Positions 5,483-14,700 of a DNA stretch of 16,070 bases are shown piece after piece. The notes beneath the pieces are model-generated. The model did not search any database. It worked only from the letters and a program-made list of their open reading frames with translations, and had not been told where the DNA came from. The stretch comes from an uncultured bacterium (GTDB lineage Bacteria; Bacteroidota; Ignavibacteria; Ignavibacteriales; Melioribacteraceae), in assembly GCA_937936675.1 (NCBI GenBank), contig CALDDL010000234.1, positions 1-16,070 of the forward strand, given 5' to 3'. The position numbers were made by a program, and so were the translations under genes. Numbering within the stretch: the first letter of the stretch is position 1; every line of letters begins with the position of its first letter.

Positions 5483-7939
5483 ATGAAAAATAAAAATTCC
5501 TCTAAAGAAGAAATAATCAAAGAAGTAAAAAATACATTTGAAGAAAATTTTTCACCCAAAAGCGAGAAAGAAAAAATAAAAGACAAACCCTTATCGAAAG
5601 ATTTACTCGAAAAAATGAATCGGTATTGGAATGCCGCAAATTATTTATCGGTAGGACAGATTTATCTTTATAATAATCCACTCCTAAAAACTCCGCTTAA
5701 ACGCGAGGACATTAAGCCGCGCCTATTAGGGCATTTCGGCACTACTCCGGGACTCAATTTTTTATATGTTCATCTTAATCGGATAATAAAAGAATATGAC
5801 TTAAATATGATGTGTGTCGTAGGTCCGGGGCACGGAGCTCCGGGGATATTAGCAAACACTTATTTAGAAGGAACGTATAGCGAATATTATCCTCACATTA
5901 CACAAGACGAAGAAGGATTGAAAAGATTCTTCACTCAGTTTTCATTTCCGGGTGGGATACCGAGCCACGTAGCACCCGAGACTCCGGGCTCTATTCATGA
6001 AGGCGGTGAACTAGGTTATTCGCTTTCGCATGCCTTTGGTGCAGCTTTCGATAATCCCGATTTAATCGTTACATGTATAGTAGGAGATGGCGAGGCTGAA
6101 ACCGGACCGCTTGCCACAAGTTGGCATTCAAATAAATTTCTTAATCCCGCCACCGATGGAGCAGTGCTTCCGATCTTGCACTTAAATGGATATAAAATTG
6201 CTGGTCCTACTGTTCTAGCAAGAATTCCGCACGAGGAGCTTCATCAGCTTTTCAATGGCTATGGATATAATCCTTATTTTGTAGAAGGTGATAATCCCGA
6301 AGAAGTTCATCAGGTATTGGCTGCCACTTTAGATAAAGTTATCGTCGAGATAAAGAGCATTCAAAATGATATAAGAGAAAATGGATTTAAGCCGAACAAA
6401 AAATTCCCGATGATAATTTTCCGAACTCCTAAGGGTTGGACATGTCCGGAAGTAATTGACGGAGAGCCTGTCGAAGGTTCGTTCCGCTCCCATCAAGTGC
6501 CGATAACGAATTTCAAAAATCCCGAGCATATAAAAATTTTAGAAGATTGGATGAAAAGCTATCAGCCCGAAAATTTATTTGATGAGCATGGAAAATTATT
6601 TCCTGAATTAACCGAATTAGCACCTAAAGGCGAAAAGAGAATGGGAGCTAATCCTCATGCAAACGGTGGACTGTTATTAAAAGAATTAAATATGCCCGAT
6701 TTCCGGGACTATGCAATCAAGGTGGAGCAACCCGGTCTTATGGAGGCGGAGGCAACACGAATTCAAGGCAAATTAATCAGGGATGTGATAAAGCTAAATC
6801 CAAATAATTTTCGTGTATTCAGTCCGGACGAAACTTCATCGAATAGGTGGAATGATGTCTTCGAGATAACCGATCGACTTTCCACAGCGCAAATTGAGGA
6901 GATAGATGAACACGTTTCACCTACGGGACGTGTGATGGAAATGCTAAGCGAACATCAATGCGAAGGGTGGCTCGAAGGATATCTGCTCACGGGCAGACAC
7001 GGATTTTTTTCATGTTATGAAGCCTTTATTCACATTGTAGATTCTATGTTCAATCAGCATGCTAAATGGATAAAAGTCTCAAACGAAATTCCATGGCGAA
7101 GCTCAATCGCTTCATTAAATTATCTATTATCGTCTCACGTGTGGCGGCAGGATCATAATGGCTTCAGTCATCAAGACCCCGGATTTATTGATCATGTAGT
7201 GAATAAAAAAGCCGATATTATAAGGATATATTTGCCGCCGGATGCTAATACGCTTCTTTCGGTAACCGATCATTGCCTCCGGAGCCGCAATTATATAAAC
7301 GTTATAATCGCCGGCAAACAGCCTTCGCCTCAATGGCTGGATATGGATTCGGCGATCAAGCACTGCACTGCCGGACTTGGAATTTGGGAATGGGCAAGCA
7401 ACGATAAGGGTAATGAGCCCGATCTAGTTATGGCTTGCTGCGGAGATGTTCCCACAATGGAAACCATCGCCGCCGTTCAGATTTTGAGGCATCACTTCCC
7501 CGAACTAAAAATAAGAGTGATTAATGTTGTTGACTTAATGACTCTCCAACCGAAGAGCGAGCATCCGCATGGATTAAGCGATAATGAATTTAATATTTTA
7601 TTTACCAAAGATAAGCACGTGATTTTTGCTTTTCATGGTTATCCCCTTCTTATTCATCGCCTTACATATAGAAGGTCGAATCAAGAGCGTTTCCATGTAA
7701 GAGGATTTAAGGAGGAAGGCACTACCACCACTCCGTTTGATATGGTGGTCTTAAATGAACTCGATCGCTTTCATCTTGTCGGAGATGTGATAGATCGACT
7801 GCCGCAGCTTGGCTCAAAAGCCGCATACCTAAAGCAACATTTAAGAGATAAACTCATTGAGCATAAAGAATATATAAATAAATATGGAGAGGATATGCCC
7901 GAAATACGCAATTGGAAATGGGATTTGAAGAGTGAATAA
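5483..7939 (+). CDS. xfp: Phosphoketolase (xylulose-5-P / fructose-6-P)
   Basis: This 818-residue cytoplasmic thiamine-diphosphate enzyme splits xylulose-5-phosphate (and possibly fructose-6-phosphate) with phosphate, giving acetyl-phosphate and a shortened sugar phosphate. Family landmarks run in order along the whole length: SVGQIYL (56-62), GHFGTTPGLNFL (83-94), GPGHGAPG (114-121), TPGSIHEGGELGYSLSHA (167-184), GDGEAETGP (201-209, thiamine-diphosphate/Mg binding), FRTPKGWTCP, FRSHQVP, then SSHVWRQDHNGFSHQDPGF in the central domain and HVRGFKEEGTTTTPFDM near the end. The length is slightly above the usual 790-800 residues because of a Lys/Glu-rich N-terminal extension; family similarity begins around residue 38. 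The next gene overlaps its last 8 bases. Acetate kinase or phosphotransacetylase, which would use the acetyl-phosphate, is not in the window. Substrate preference cannot be read from the sequence here. Confidence 0.96.
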   Translation: MKNKNSSKEEIIKEVKNTFEENFSPKSEKEKIKDKPLSKDLLEKMNRYWNAANYLSVGQIYLYNNPLLKTPLKREDIKPRLLGHFGTTPGLNFLYVHLNRIIKEYDLNMMCVVGPGHGAPGILANTYLEGTYSEYYPHITQDEEGLKRFFTQFSFPGGIPSHVAPETPGSIHEGGELGYSLSHAFGAAFDNPDLIVTCIVGDGEAETGPLATSWHSNKFLNPATDGAVLPILHLNGYKIAGPTVLARIPHEELHQLFNGYGYNPYFVEGDNPEEVHQVLAATLDKVIVEIKSIQNDIRENGFKPNKKFPMIIFRTPKGWTCPEVIDGEPVEGSFRSHQVPITNFKNPEHIKILEDWMKSYQPENLFDEHGKLFPELTELAPKGEKRMGANPHANGGLLLKELNMPDFRDYAIKVEQPGLMEAEATRIQGKLIRDVIKLNPNNFRVFSPDETSSNRWNDVFEITDRLSTAQIEEIDEHVSPTGRVMEMLSEHQCEGWLEGYLLTGRHGFFSCYEAFIHIVDSMFNQHAKWIKVSNEIPWRSSIASLNYLLSSHVWRQDHNGFSHQDPGFIDHVVNKKADIIRIYLPPDANTLLSVTDHCLRSRNYINVIIAGKQPSPQWLDMDSAIKHCTAGLGIWEWASNDKGNEPDLVMACCGDVPTMETIAAVQILRHHFPELKIRVINVVDLMTLQPKSEHPHGLSDNEFNILFTKDKHVIFAFHGYPLLIHRLTYRRSNQERFHVRGFKEEGTTTTPFDMVVLNELDRFHLVGDVIDRLPQLGSKAAYLKQHLRDKLIEHKEYINKYGEDMPEIRNWKWDLKSE

Positions 7940-9239
7940 ATTCATGCTGATGTGGAATAATCTTCGTTCGAGTTTTTGGTTCATCCCTTCGTTGATAGTA
8001 GTCTTAAATATTGCCTTAGCAATCGGATTAATAGAATTGGAAATTATGATGCCCGATTTTATTATAGTAAAGTGGGCACATTTTTTCGGAGCCGGTGCCG
8101 AAGGCGCGAGGGGGATGATGACAACTATTGCAGGCGCGATGATCTCGATTGTAGGAGTTACGTTCTCAATTATTCTAGTAGTGCTTGCGCTTGCCTCTAA
8201 TCAATATTCTTCTCGCATCCTTCGTAATTTTATCAGAAGCCGGGATACACAAGTGGTGCTCGGTGTCTTTGCGGGTATATTTACTTATTGTATCGTGATC
8301 CTTCGAGCAATAAGAAGCGGAGAGGAAGGTTCATTCGTTCCGAATCTTTCCGTGTTCTTCGGATTTATTCTCGCTCTGCTCGGTGTTGGAGTGCTGATCT
8401 ATTTTATTCATCATATCGCAACCTCCATTCAGGCAAATAATATTATAGCTGCCATTTCCGATGAAACTTCCGAAGCATTTGATCTTCTCTTCCCCGAAAA
8501 CGAAGAGAGTAATTCAAAATCGCCCGAGGAGATGAAAAGCTATATCGAAAGATTTACATGGCTCGAAATTAATTCCGAGAAAACCGGTTACATTCAAAAT
8601 GTAGATAGTTCTAAGCTGCTGGATTTGACTCATAAAAAAAATGTAATTATAAAACTCGAGCATGAAATCGGTGATTTTGTAATTAAGAATACTCCCCTCT
8701 TTTCGATAGCAAATTTAGAAGCCCCGGATGGCAAAATAATTTCCGAACTTCTATCCACTTTTACGATTCATCTTTCGAGGACGGTAGAGCAGGATCCAAA
8801 ATTCGGAATAAGGCAGATAGTCGATATCGGCTTAAAGGCACTTTCGCCCGGCATTAATGATACTACTACTGCAGTTACGTGTATCGATTATCTTACCGGT
8901 ATATTAACTCAAATTGCACCAAGGCAGATGCCTTCGCCATATAAATTCCATAATGGTGAACTTAGAATAATTGTAAATACTTTCGAGTTTGATAAACTAC
9001 TTTGCGAATCGTTTGATCAGATTCGCAATTTCTCGCGTGGCAATACGGCTATGATTTTTAGTTTATATAAATCATTTGAAATTATTTCTAAGTTCACGAT
9101 GGATAAAAATCGGAGAGAGGCATTATCGAAACAGGCGGCAATAACAAATGAACTAGCTGAAAAAACTATCCAGCTCGAATCCGATAAAATACGACTCAAA
9201 GAAAAATTCATCCACACACTAAGTATATTAGAAGCATAA
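7932..9239 (+). CDS. DUF2254 family four-helix membrane protein
   Basis: This 435-residue predicted inner-membrane protein has helices at about 16-38, 62-88, 107-128 and 137-160, followed by a long soluble C-terminal part. The family signatures are VTFSIILVVLALASNQYSSR (76-95) with RILRNFIRSRD after it, and DIGLKALSPGINDTTTAV (298-315). The family usually has Pro where this copy has Thr in SPGIND-T. The function of DUF2254 is not established. The GTG start at 7932 gives an 8-base overlap with the phosphoketolase stop, which suggests translational coupling. An ATG four codons later (7944) is an equally possible start and would leave no overlap. The coupling to an acetyl-phosphate-forming enzyme is suggestive only. 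No terminator is visible after it. Confidence 0.88.
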   Translation: MNKFMLMWNNLRSSFWFIPSLIVVLNIALAIGLIELEIMMPDFIIVKWAHFFGAGAEGARGMMTTIAGAMISIVGVTFSIILVVLALASNQYSSRILRNFIRSRDTQVVLGVFAGIFTYCIVILRAIRSGEEGSFVPNLSVFFGFILALLGVGVLIYFIHHIATSIQANNIIAAISDETSEAFDLLFPENEESNSKSPEEMKSYIERFTWLEINSEKTGYIQNVDSSKLLDLTHKKNVIIKLEHEIGDFVIKNTPLFSIANLEAPDGKIISELLSTFTIHLSRTVEQDPKFGIRQIVDIGLKALSPGINDTTTAVTCIDYLTGILTQIAPRQMPSPYKFHNGELRIIVNTFEFDKLLCESFDQIRNFSRGNTAMIFSLYKSFEIISKFTMDKNRREALSKQAAITNELAEKTIQLESDKIRLKEKFIHTLSILEA

Positions 9240-9261
9240 CTCAACCTAAAGAGAAGTATTA

Positions 9262-9375
9262 TTAGAATGTAAGGAAGACGAAGTGATTATTTAATCTGGT
9301 TGTGAAATAATAATTTATCGTTGGTTCATTTAATAACCAATCAAGATTTTGATTCTTAATTTTACTATTTTTCAT
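9262..9375 (-). CDS. Possible small protein or chimeric gene remnant (37 aa)
   Basis: An ATG at 9375-9373 is preceded by AAGGGA (9381-9386) with a five-base spacer. The frame runs 37 codons to TAA at 9264-9262. Residues 18-31 (TINYYFTTRLNNHF) nearly equal a piece of the barrel-like protein encoded at 1216-1782 (ATNYYFTTGLNNHF), in the same reading frame, with 39 of 41 identical bases. The first 17 residues, with NLDWLLNE, look unlike that protein. It may be a real small gene, or a scar formed by joining the start of one gene to a fragment of another. No family is recognised. Confidence 0.35.
   Translation of the reverse strand: MKNSKIKNQNLDWLLNEPTINYYFTTRLNNHFVFLTF
9280..9320 (-). repeat. 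41-base copy of an internal barrel-gene segment
   Basis: This segment matches 1459-1499 at 39 of 41 positions in the same orientation. The similarity stops abruptly at both ends. The two differences change codons (Gly to Arg, and Thr to Ile next to an Ala/Thr change at the border). Confidence 0.85.
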
Positions 9376-9556
9376 TAGAGTCCCTTATGAGTTTTTTGTT
9401 ATTGGATTATAACATTTAAAGATTCTTTGGAGTCTATTCTATTTTTTTCATAAACCTTTTTCAACTGAGTATGAATATATACTATGCTAAACCAATTCAG
9501 AATAATAAGATATAAATTATGTTGAAAAACATGAAATTATTGGCTTGATTTTAATT

Positions 9557-10138
9557 ATGTTTGACACATTACGATCACATATTAACCGCAAGATTCAACT
9601 ATCAGAATCTGAATTCGCGCTTGTTACAACTTTCTTTATACCTAAGAAATTGAGAAAAAAACAATACCTTTTGCAGGCGGGAGATGTGTGTAAATATTTA
9701 GCATTTGTTTCTAATGGATGTCTCCGTAGTTATTCCGTGAACGATAAAGGTGAAGAACATATTGTACAATTTGCAATCGAAGATTGGTGGATGACAGATC
9801 TAAAAAGTTTCTTAACAAATGAGCCCGCTACCTATAATATAGATGCACTAGAAGACACAGAATTATTTCTAATTGACAAAGAATCTCAGGATAAGTTATA
9901 TAGTGTCATGCCGAAGATTGAACATTATTTTAGAATACTTTTAGAAGGCAATAATACAGCCGCTCAAAAAAGAATCTCTGATTTCATAAGCGCATCCGCA
10001 GAAGAGCGTTACTTAAATTTTCTTAAAACATATCCGGAACTAGTTCAACGTGTTCCGCAAAGCCAAATTGCTTCTTACCTTGGTATCAAACCTCAATCGC
10101 TCAGCCGTATCCGCAAAGAGCTTTCCGAAAAAAAATAG
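9557..10138 (+). CDS. Crp/Fnr family transcriptional regulator
   Basis: This 193-residue regulator has an N-terminal cyclic-nucleotide-binding-type beta-roll (about 25-115, with LLQAGDVCKYLAFVSNGCLR at 38-57) and a C-terminal winged helix. Its recognition helix lies in SQIASYLGIKPQSLSRIRKE at 169-188, a form common in Bacteroidota-type Crp proteins. It lacks an N-terminal Fnr cysteine cluster, and the usual cAMP-contact Arg/Ser pattern is not evident, so the ligand is unknown. I prefer the ATG at 9557, which gives the usual MF-LR beginning; a TTG at 9545 would add four residues. No Shine-Dalgarno is visible. YceI and pirin follow on the same strand after 177 bases, and the regulator may control them through the palindrome at 10187-10200. 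Confidence 0.9.
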   Translation: MFDTLRSHINRKIQLSESEFALVTTFFIPKKLRKKQYLLQAGDVCKYLAFVSNGCLRSYSVNDKGEEHIVQFAIEDWWMTDLKSFLTNEPATYNIDALEDTELFLIDKESQDKLYSVMPKIEHYFRILLEGNNTAAQKRISDFISASAEERYLNFLKTYPELVQRVPQSQIASYLGIKPQSLSRIRKELSEKK

Positions 10139-10186
10139 CAATCCGTTAACATAGGTTAATCCGTTTTCTTACCTTATGTGAATGCA

Positions 10187-10200
10187 TCATGCATGCATGA
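10187..10200. promoter_or_regulatory. 14-bp perfect palindrome, candidate operator
   Basis: TCATGCATGCATGA is its own reverse complement. It lies 48 bases after the regulator stop and 115 bases before the YceI start. An extra ATGCAT just to its left (10182-10187) gives a run of three. The position suits a dimeric regulator such as the adjacent Crp-like protein, but it does not match the classic Crp or Fnr site. The link is inferred from position only. Confidence 0.35.
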
Positions 10201-10315
10201 ATATGTATTTTTATGGTATAAAAATTAGATAGTTTATGAAATAGATTTTATGGAAATGACTATCGGAATTATAGGGATAAGAAATTAATCAATAACAAAG
10301 TAAAGGAAAAATATA

Positions 10316-10849
10316 ATGGCAATAACAAAATGGATACTCGACCCCGCTCATAGCGAAATGCAATTCAAGGTAAAACACATGATGATCACAAATGTAAAAG
10401 GCGAATTCAGAAATTTTACAGCAGAAATGAATTCAGATGGCGAAGATTTTATCGCAGATTCGATTAAAGTCAACATCAAAACCTCTTCAATCTTTACAAA
10501 CTCAGAAGACCGCGACACTCACTTGAAAAGCGCCGATTTTTTTGATGTCGAGAAATATAAGGAGATGTCTTTTACCGGAACATCAATGGAAAAGATTGAT
10601 GAAGACAACTATAAATTAAAAGGTAATCTCACAATTAAAGGAATAAGTAAAGAAGTTGAACTTGACGCTGAATTTGGTGGTATTAATAAAGATCCTTGGG
10701 GAAATGAAAAAGCGGGATTTTCTCTTACGGGGAAAATAAATAGGAAGGATTGGGGATTGACTTGGAACGCAGCATTAGAAACCGGTGGAGTATTGGTAAG
10801 TGATGAAGTCAAGCTAAGCGCAGAAACCCAATTTGTTAAGCAAGTATAG
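10316..10849 (+). CDS. YceI family lipid-binding-like protein (no signal peptide)
   Basis: This 177-residue protein has the YceI features in order: WILDPAHSEMQFKVKHMMI at 6-24, DRDTHLKSADFFDVEKY at 65-81, then a LTIKGISKEVELDAEFGG core (105-122) and a DWGLTWNAALETGGVLVSDEV end. YceI proteins form an extended lipocalin-like barrel; related members bind polyisoprenoids or fatty amides. This copy starts directly with the domain, so it is predicted to be cytoplasmic, unlike periplasmic E. coli YceI. AAAGGA (10302-10307) is the ribosome site. Its place between a Crp-like regulator and a pirin suggests a shared stress or redox response. The ligand is unknown. Confidence 0.93.
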   Translation: MAITKWILDPAHSEMQFKVKHMMITNVKGEFRNFTAEMNSDGEDFIADSIKVNIKTSSIFTNSEDRDTHLKSADFFDVEKYKEMSFTGTSMEKIDEDNYKLKGNLTIKGISKEVELDAEFGGINKDPWGNEKAGFSLTGKINRKDWGLTWNAALETGGVLVSDEVKLSAETQFVKQV

Positions 10850-10915
10850 TGGAGTAGTTTAACATGGTTGTCCATAGTTAATAAAGACATCGTTAAGAAT
10901 TGAACAGGAATAAAA

Positions 10916-11635
10916 ATGAAAAACAGAGTATTGCATAAGGCAGAAACACGCGGTTACGCAGATCACGGATGGCTCAAAAGTTATCATACATTCAGTTTCG
11001 CTAATTATTATAATCCGGATCGGGTACGTTTCGGTGCTCTGCGAGTATTGAATGATGATTCTGTAGAAGCTGGGATGGGTTTTGGTACTCATCCGCACGA
11101 TAATATGGAAATAGTTTCCATTCCGCTCGAAGGGGATTTGGAACATAAAGACAGCATGGGGAATGTTAGTGTAATAAAACATGGAGATGTACAGGTTATG
11201 AGTGCGGGTTCGGGCATAACTCATAGCGAATACAATAGGAACAAAGATAAGCTCACAAAATTTTTACAGATATGGGTTTTCCCTAACAAAAAAGATGTTG
11301 CACCTCGATATGATCAAATTACGCTTAACGTTGAAGACCGTCATAATAAACTTCAGCAAATTCTTTCTCCAAACGCAGATGATGAAGGAGTTTGGATTCA
11401 TCAGAACGCATGGTTTCATTTAGGGAATTTTGATAAGGGAGTTAGTTCTGAATACACTATCAAAGCAAAATCAAATGGTGTTTATGTTTTTGTTCTCAAA
11501 GGTGATGTTACAATCGATAATCAGCAATTAAATACACGTGATGGATTTGGAGTTTGGGATACAGATAAGATTCAGATACAAGCCGATAGTGATTCTGAAT
11601 TTTTGCTAATGGAAATACCCATGGCAATTAAGTAA
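10916..11635 (+). CDS. Pirin family protein (bicupin, metal-binding)
   Basis: This 239-residue cytoplasmic protein is of the YhhW-like pirin type. The N-terminal cupin carries the metal ligands His59, His61 (GTHPHDNMEI), His103 and Glu105 (ITHSEYN), all present. Family landmarks are GWLKSYHTFSFANYY at 18-32, FGALRVLNDD at 39-48 and LQIWVFPN at about 117-124. Some pirins act as quercetin dioxygenases and others as redox-sensing co-regulators; sequence alone does not say which applies. The length is typical. AGGAA at 10906-10910 is the ribosome site. It lies 66 bases after YceI with no clear terminator between, so the two are probably co-transcribed. It converges on the large STAND gene. Confidence 0.94.
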   Translation: MKNRVLHKAETRGYADHGWLKSYHTFSFANYYNPDRVRFGALRVLNDDSVEAGMGFGTHPHDNMEIVSIPLEGDLEHKDSMGNVSVIKHGDVQVMSAGSGITHSEYNRNKDKLTKFLQIWVFPNKKDVAPRYDQITLNVEDRHNKLQQILSPNADDEGVWIHQNAWFHLGNFDKGVSSEYTIKAKSNGVYVFVLKGDVTIDNQQLNTRDGFGVWDTDKIQIQADSDSEFLLMEIPMAIK

Positions 11636-11753
11636 CAAAATCATTTTTCCATAGCCTAAAGGTTGAATTGATTTATAGTAGAAATTATTTAAGACTTGTG
11701 GATGCCAGAAAATTTATTTTTACTTATTGAGAGAAATATTTTTTTTATGAAAC

Positions 11754-14700
11754 TTAGCTATTCCATTTAATTGCGTCTAATACTATTGAATCTAGTTTCC
11801 CTTTTTCAATTTGGGAAACAGATTCTTTTATTTCATTTGCTTTTTCTGATTCACCATGATACCAGAGCGAATCTGCAGCTAACATTAACATTTCAGAAGT
11901 GAGACTATCATTACTTACTTTTGTCTCAAAATCTTTGTAAAATTCATTTATCTTATTTTTTGCTTCTTCAATGTTATTTTTAAATTCGAGCAGAATAGAA
12001 TCGTTAATTTTTGATTCATAATAATTATTAGTTGGTGAGTATGAATGGTTTTCATTAATTTTTGACAAGCATTTCTGATAAAGTTTTTCATCATTTTCAT
12101 AAAACCATTTTTCCTGTATCTCGATAGCATTTCTTAATTTTAAAGAATGATGAAGTAATTGTGCTGATTCTAAATAGAGTCCCAAATCAAATGATATTTT
12201 TCCTAACTGGCTTAAATTTTTTACATTTGCTGAATCTTTCCTTAACGATTGTATAAATATTCTACGTGATGTTTTTAAGTTATTATAATCTCTAATTTTT
12301 AGTGCTATGGTCCCTAGTATTTCAGATTTTTTTGAATCATGATCATAATAATAGAGGTCAGCACACAATTTAAAGAAATGTAAAGAATTGATATAATCCA
12401 TTGATTTTTCATAAGCATACGCTAAATCTTTTATTACATCACGTAAACTTTCAAAAAGTATTTCTTTTTTAATTTCGCTTAAATCATTGTAAAGTCGAAT
12501 TACATTTTCGAACGCATTAAAGGCTTCCTTTAATTTGTTTTTATGAAGAAGATATTTGGTATATCTAAAATAACTGATACTAGATTTATCAAGATTTAGA
12601 GCTTTTTGAAAAGATTCTTCAGCTTTTTCAGATTCGCCCAATTCGCTAAAAGAAAACCCTTTTTCGAAATAAAATCTTCCAATTTGTTCAATTAAATCGG
12701 GAGTGGGATTATCAGAGGTTTTTTGTTCTAATAATAAAATAGCTTCTGAAAAAACTTCGACGGCTTCGGAATATTGTTTAGACCAATTTAAATCAATACC
12801 ATAATCAACATAATTTTTATAATTCCCCGGTTCAATTAACTTTGCTTGCTTTGAACAATATAATCGCATTGAAAGCAGTTTATTATAGAGCTCCAGCTGC
12901 CTTGATTGTTGAACTCGTTTCATTATTTTTTTTATTGATAAACGGATATTTGTAAAAAATATTGCTGCATTACAGTTCTCTAAAGTTTTGTCGAAATACT
13001 GAACTGCATCTTCATAATTATTTGTTTTAAGTGAGAGTTCGCCTAGACGTAGATAAATTATTGAAGGATCTAATTTTGTATCTTTACCATGAAGATTGTT
13101 ATAAACATCTAAAGCTTTATTATAAATTATTTCTGCCATGCTATAATCATTTTCATAAAAGAAATTATTCGCCAGCTCTACTAAAGTGAAATAATAATCA
13201 AATGGAAGGCAGGAATATTTATCAGCTATTATTATCGATTTTTCTATACAGTCCAATGAGCTTTTGGTATCCGATTGAAAACTATATAACTTAGCGAGAT
13301 TTAAAAATACTTTTCCTAAATGAAGCGCATTATGTTTATTCTCATTTAATATTTCAATCGATCTATTAAAAGAATCCTTAGCTAATTCGAGTAAATTATC
13401 TCTATCCGATGATCTCATAGATTGTTTTAGATAAAGTTGCCCTAATTCATTTAAAACAATTGAGTTATGTTTTATTTCAAAGCTTTCACCCGATTCTGTT
13501 AAATATTCAATTGCCGAGTCGAAATCTATCGGTTTATTCCTAATATTAGCTGCCTTGATGGTATATAAATATCTTCCTAATAAATGCAAAGCCATATAAT
13601 AGGAAAGACTTTTTTTGCTTCTTTCTTTTGTAATAAATACCGAAAGCATTGTCTCTGCTTTTATTAAATTGTCAATATTTCTACGATATTTCGGTAAAAT
13701 TTTTGCTTTATTAATAAGAAAATGGGCATAATTATTTACGCTATGCCCATGTTCAGGATATTTATTTAATATTTCTTCAAAAACTTCTTCTACTTTTGTG
13801 TCTATTTCAATTCTTTCTGTTTTACTACTATACCATTCGGTCTTGGATTGTAAAAAATTAGCATAAGAATTTTTTAACTGCATCTCTATTCTCTGATAAT
13901 GAGGATTATTTGCAACATCCTTTAATTCACTAAATTTTAGCAATGCTGAATTAAATTGCTCTTCTGCATTATCAATATATTCTTTAGATTTTCTAGGGTC
14001 ACGAACCCATTCAAATCTGGCAAGCTGTCTTAGAAATAAGGCATAAGCATTAATCGCCGGTATATGGTCAGGATCAATCTCCAGAGATTTTTTAAATTCA
14101 TTATCAGCTTTCTCAAACATTCCTATTTCTTTATAGAATAATGCCAGAGTTTGTCTTGTAATTATATCATTTTCATCAATTTTCAATGCACTATTAATTA
14201 ATTCGATTACCTTATTTTTCCAGAAATTAAATTCTTCAGAATTATTTTTATGAAGATAAATGATATGTTTAGTTATAAATCCGGAATATGCAGTTAGATC
14301 AATTTTTTCTGTTCTCACACCCAATTTATCAAAAGCCAGTTCATAATATTTTTGAACTTCAGTATTTTTATATTTTTTCCTTGCCCTTGCCGCATGTTCA
14401 ATGCAAAGTAAATAGAGTTGATTCCGAAGTGATTCAATGAGTAAATTATCTAATGATGATTCTTTACTTTTATTAATAAATATATCTATTGCTTTTTGCA
14501 ATTTATCAGGTGAGAATTTTGCTAAATCTCGGCAGTAATTAATATCTGCAATTTCCTTAAATCCATTATTTAGATGATCTTCGAGTGCAGTTATTATCTT
14601 CTCTTTTAGTGTATTAAATTGAGTGTCTTTGATAAGGATAAAATAATCAACCGTGGAACGAAAACTATTTTCGATAAGTGATGAATTTTCTATGGCTTGA

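Larger units (their letters stand above)
9240..9556. other. Intergenic region with small ORF and inverted repeats
   Basis: This stretch separates DUF2254 from the regulator. It holds a 37-codon minus-strand ORF (9262-9375) that includes a 41-base copy of part of the barrel-like gene. It also has short perfect stems: TTGGTT/AACCAA (9321-9340) and AATCAA/TTGATT (9339-9354). Neither stem has a T-run typical of a terminator. The regulator's promoter must lie in the right part but cannot be placed. Confidence 0.5.

Noticed and set aside
9321..9354. Short overlapping inverted repeats after the DUF2254 gene as a terminator
   Set aside because: The stems are only 6 bp, AT-rich and not followed by a T-run, and they lie within the small minus-strand ORF.
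10859..11224. Minus-strand 121-codon ORF overlapping the pirin gene
   Set aside because: It lies opposite a clearly conserved pirin with intact metal ligands and shows no domain of its own.
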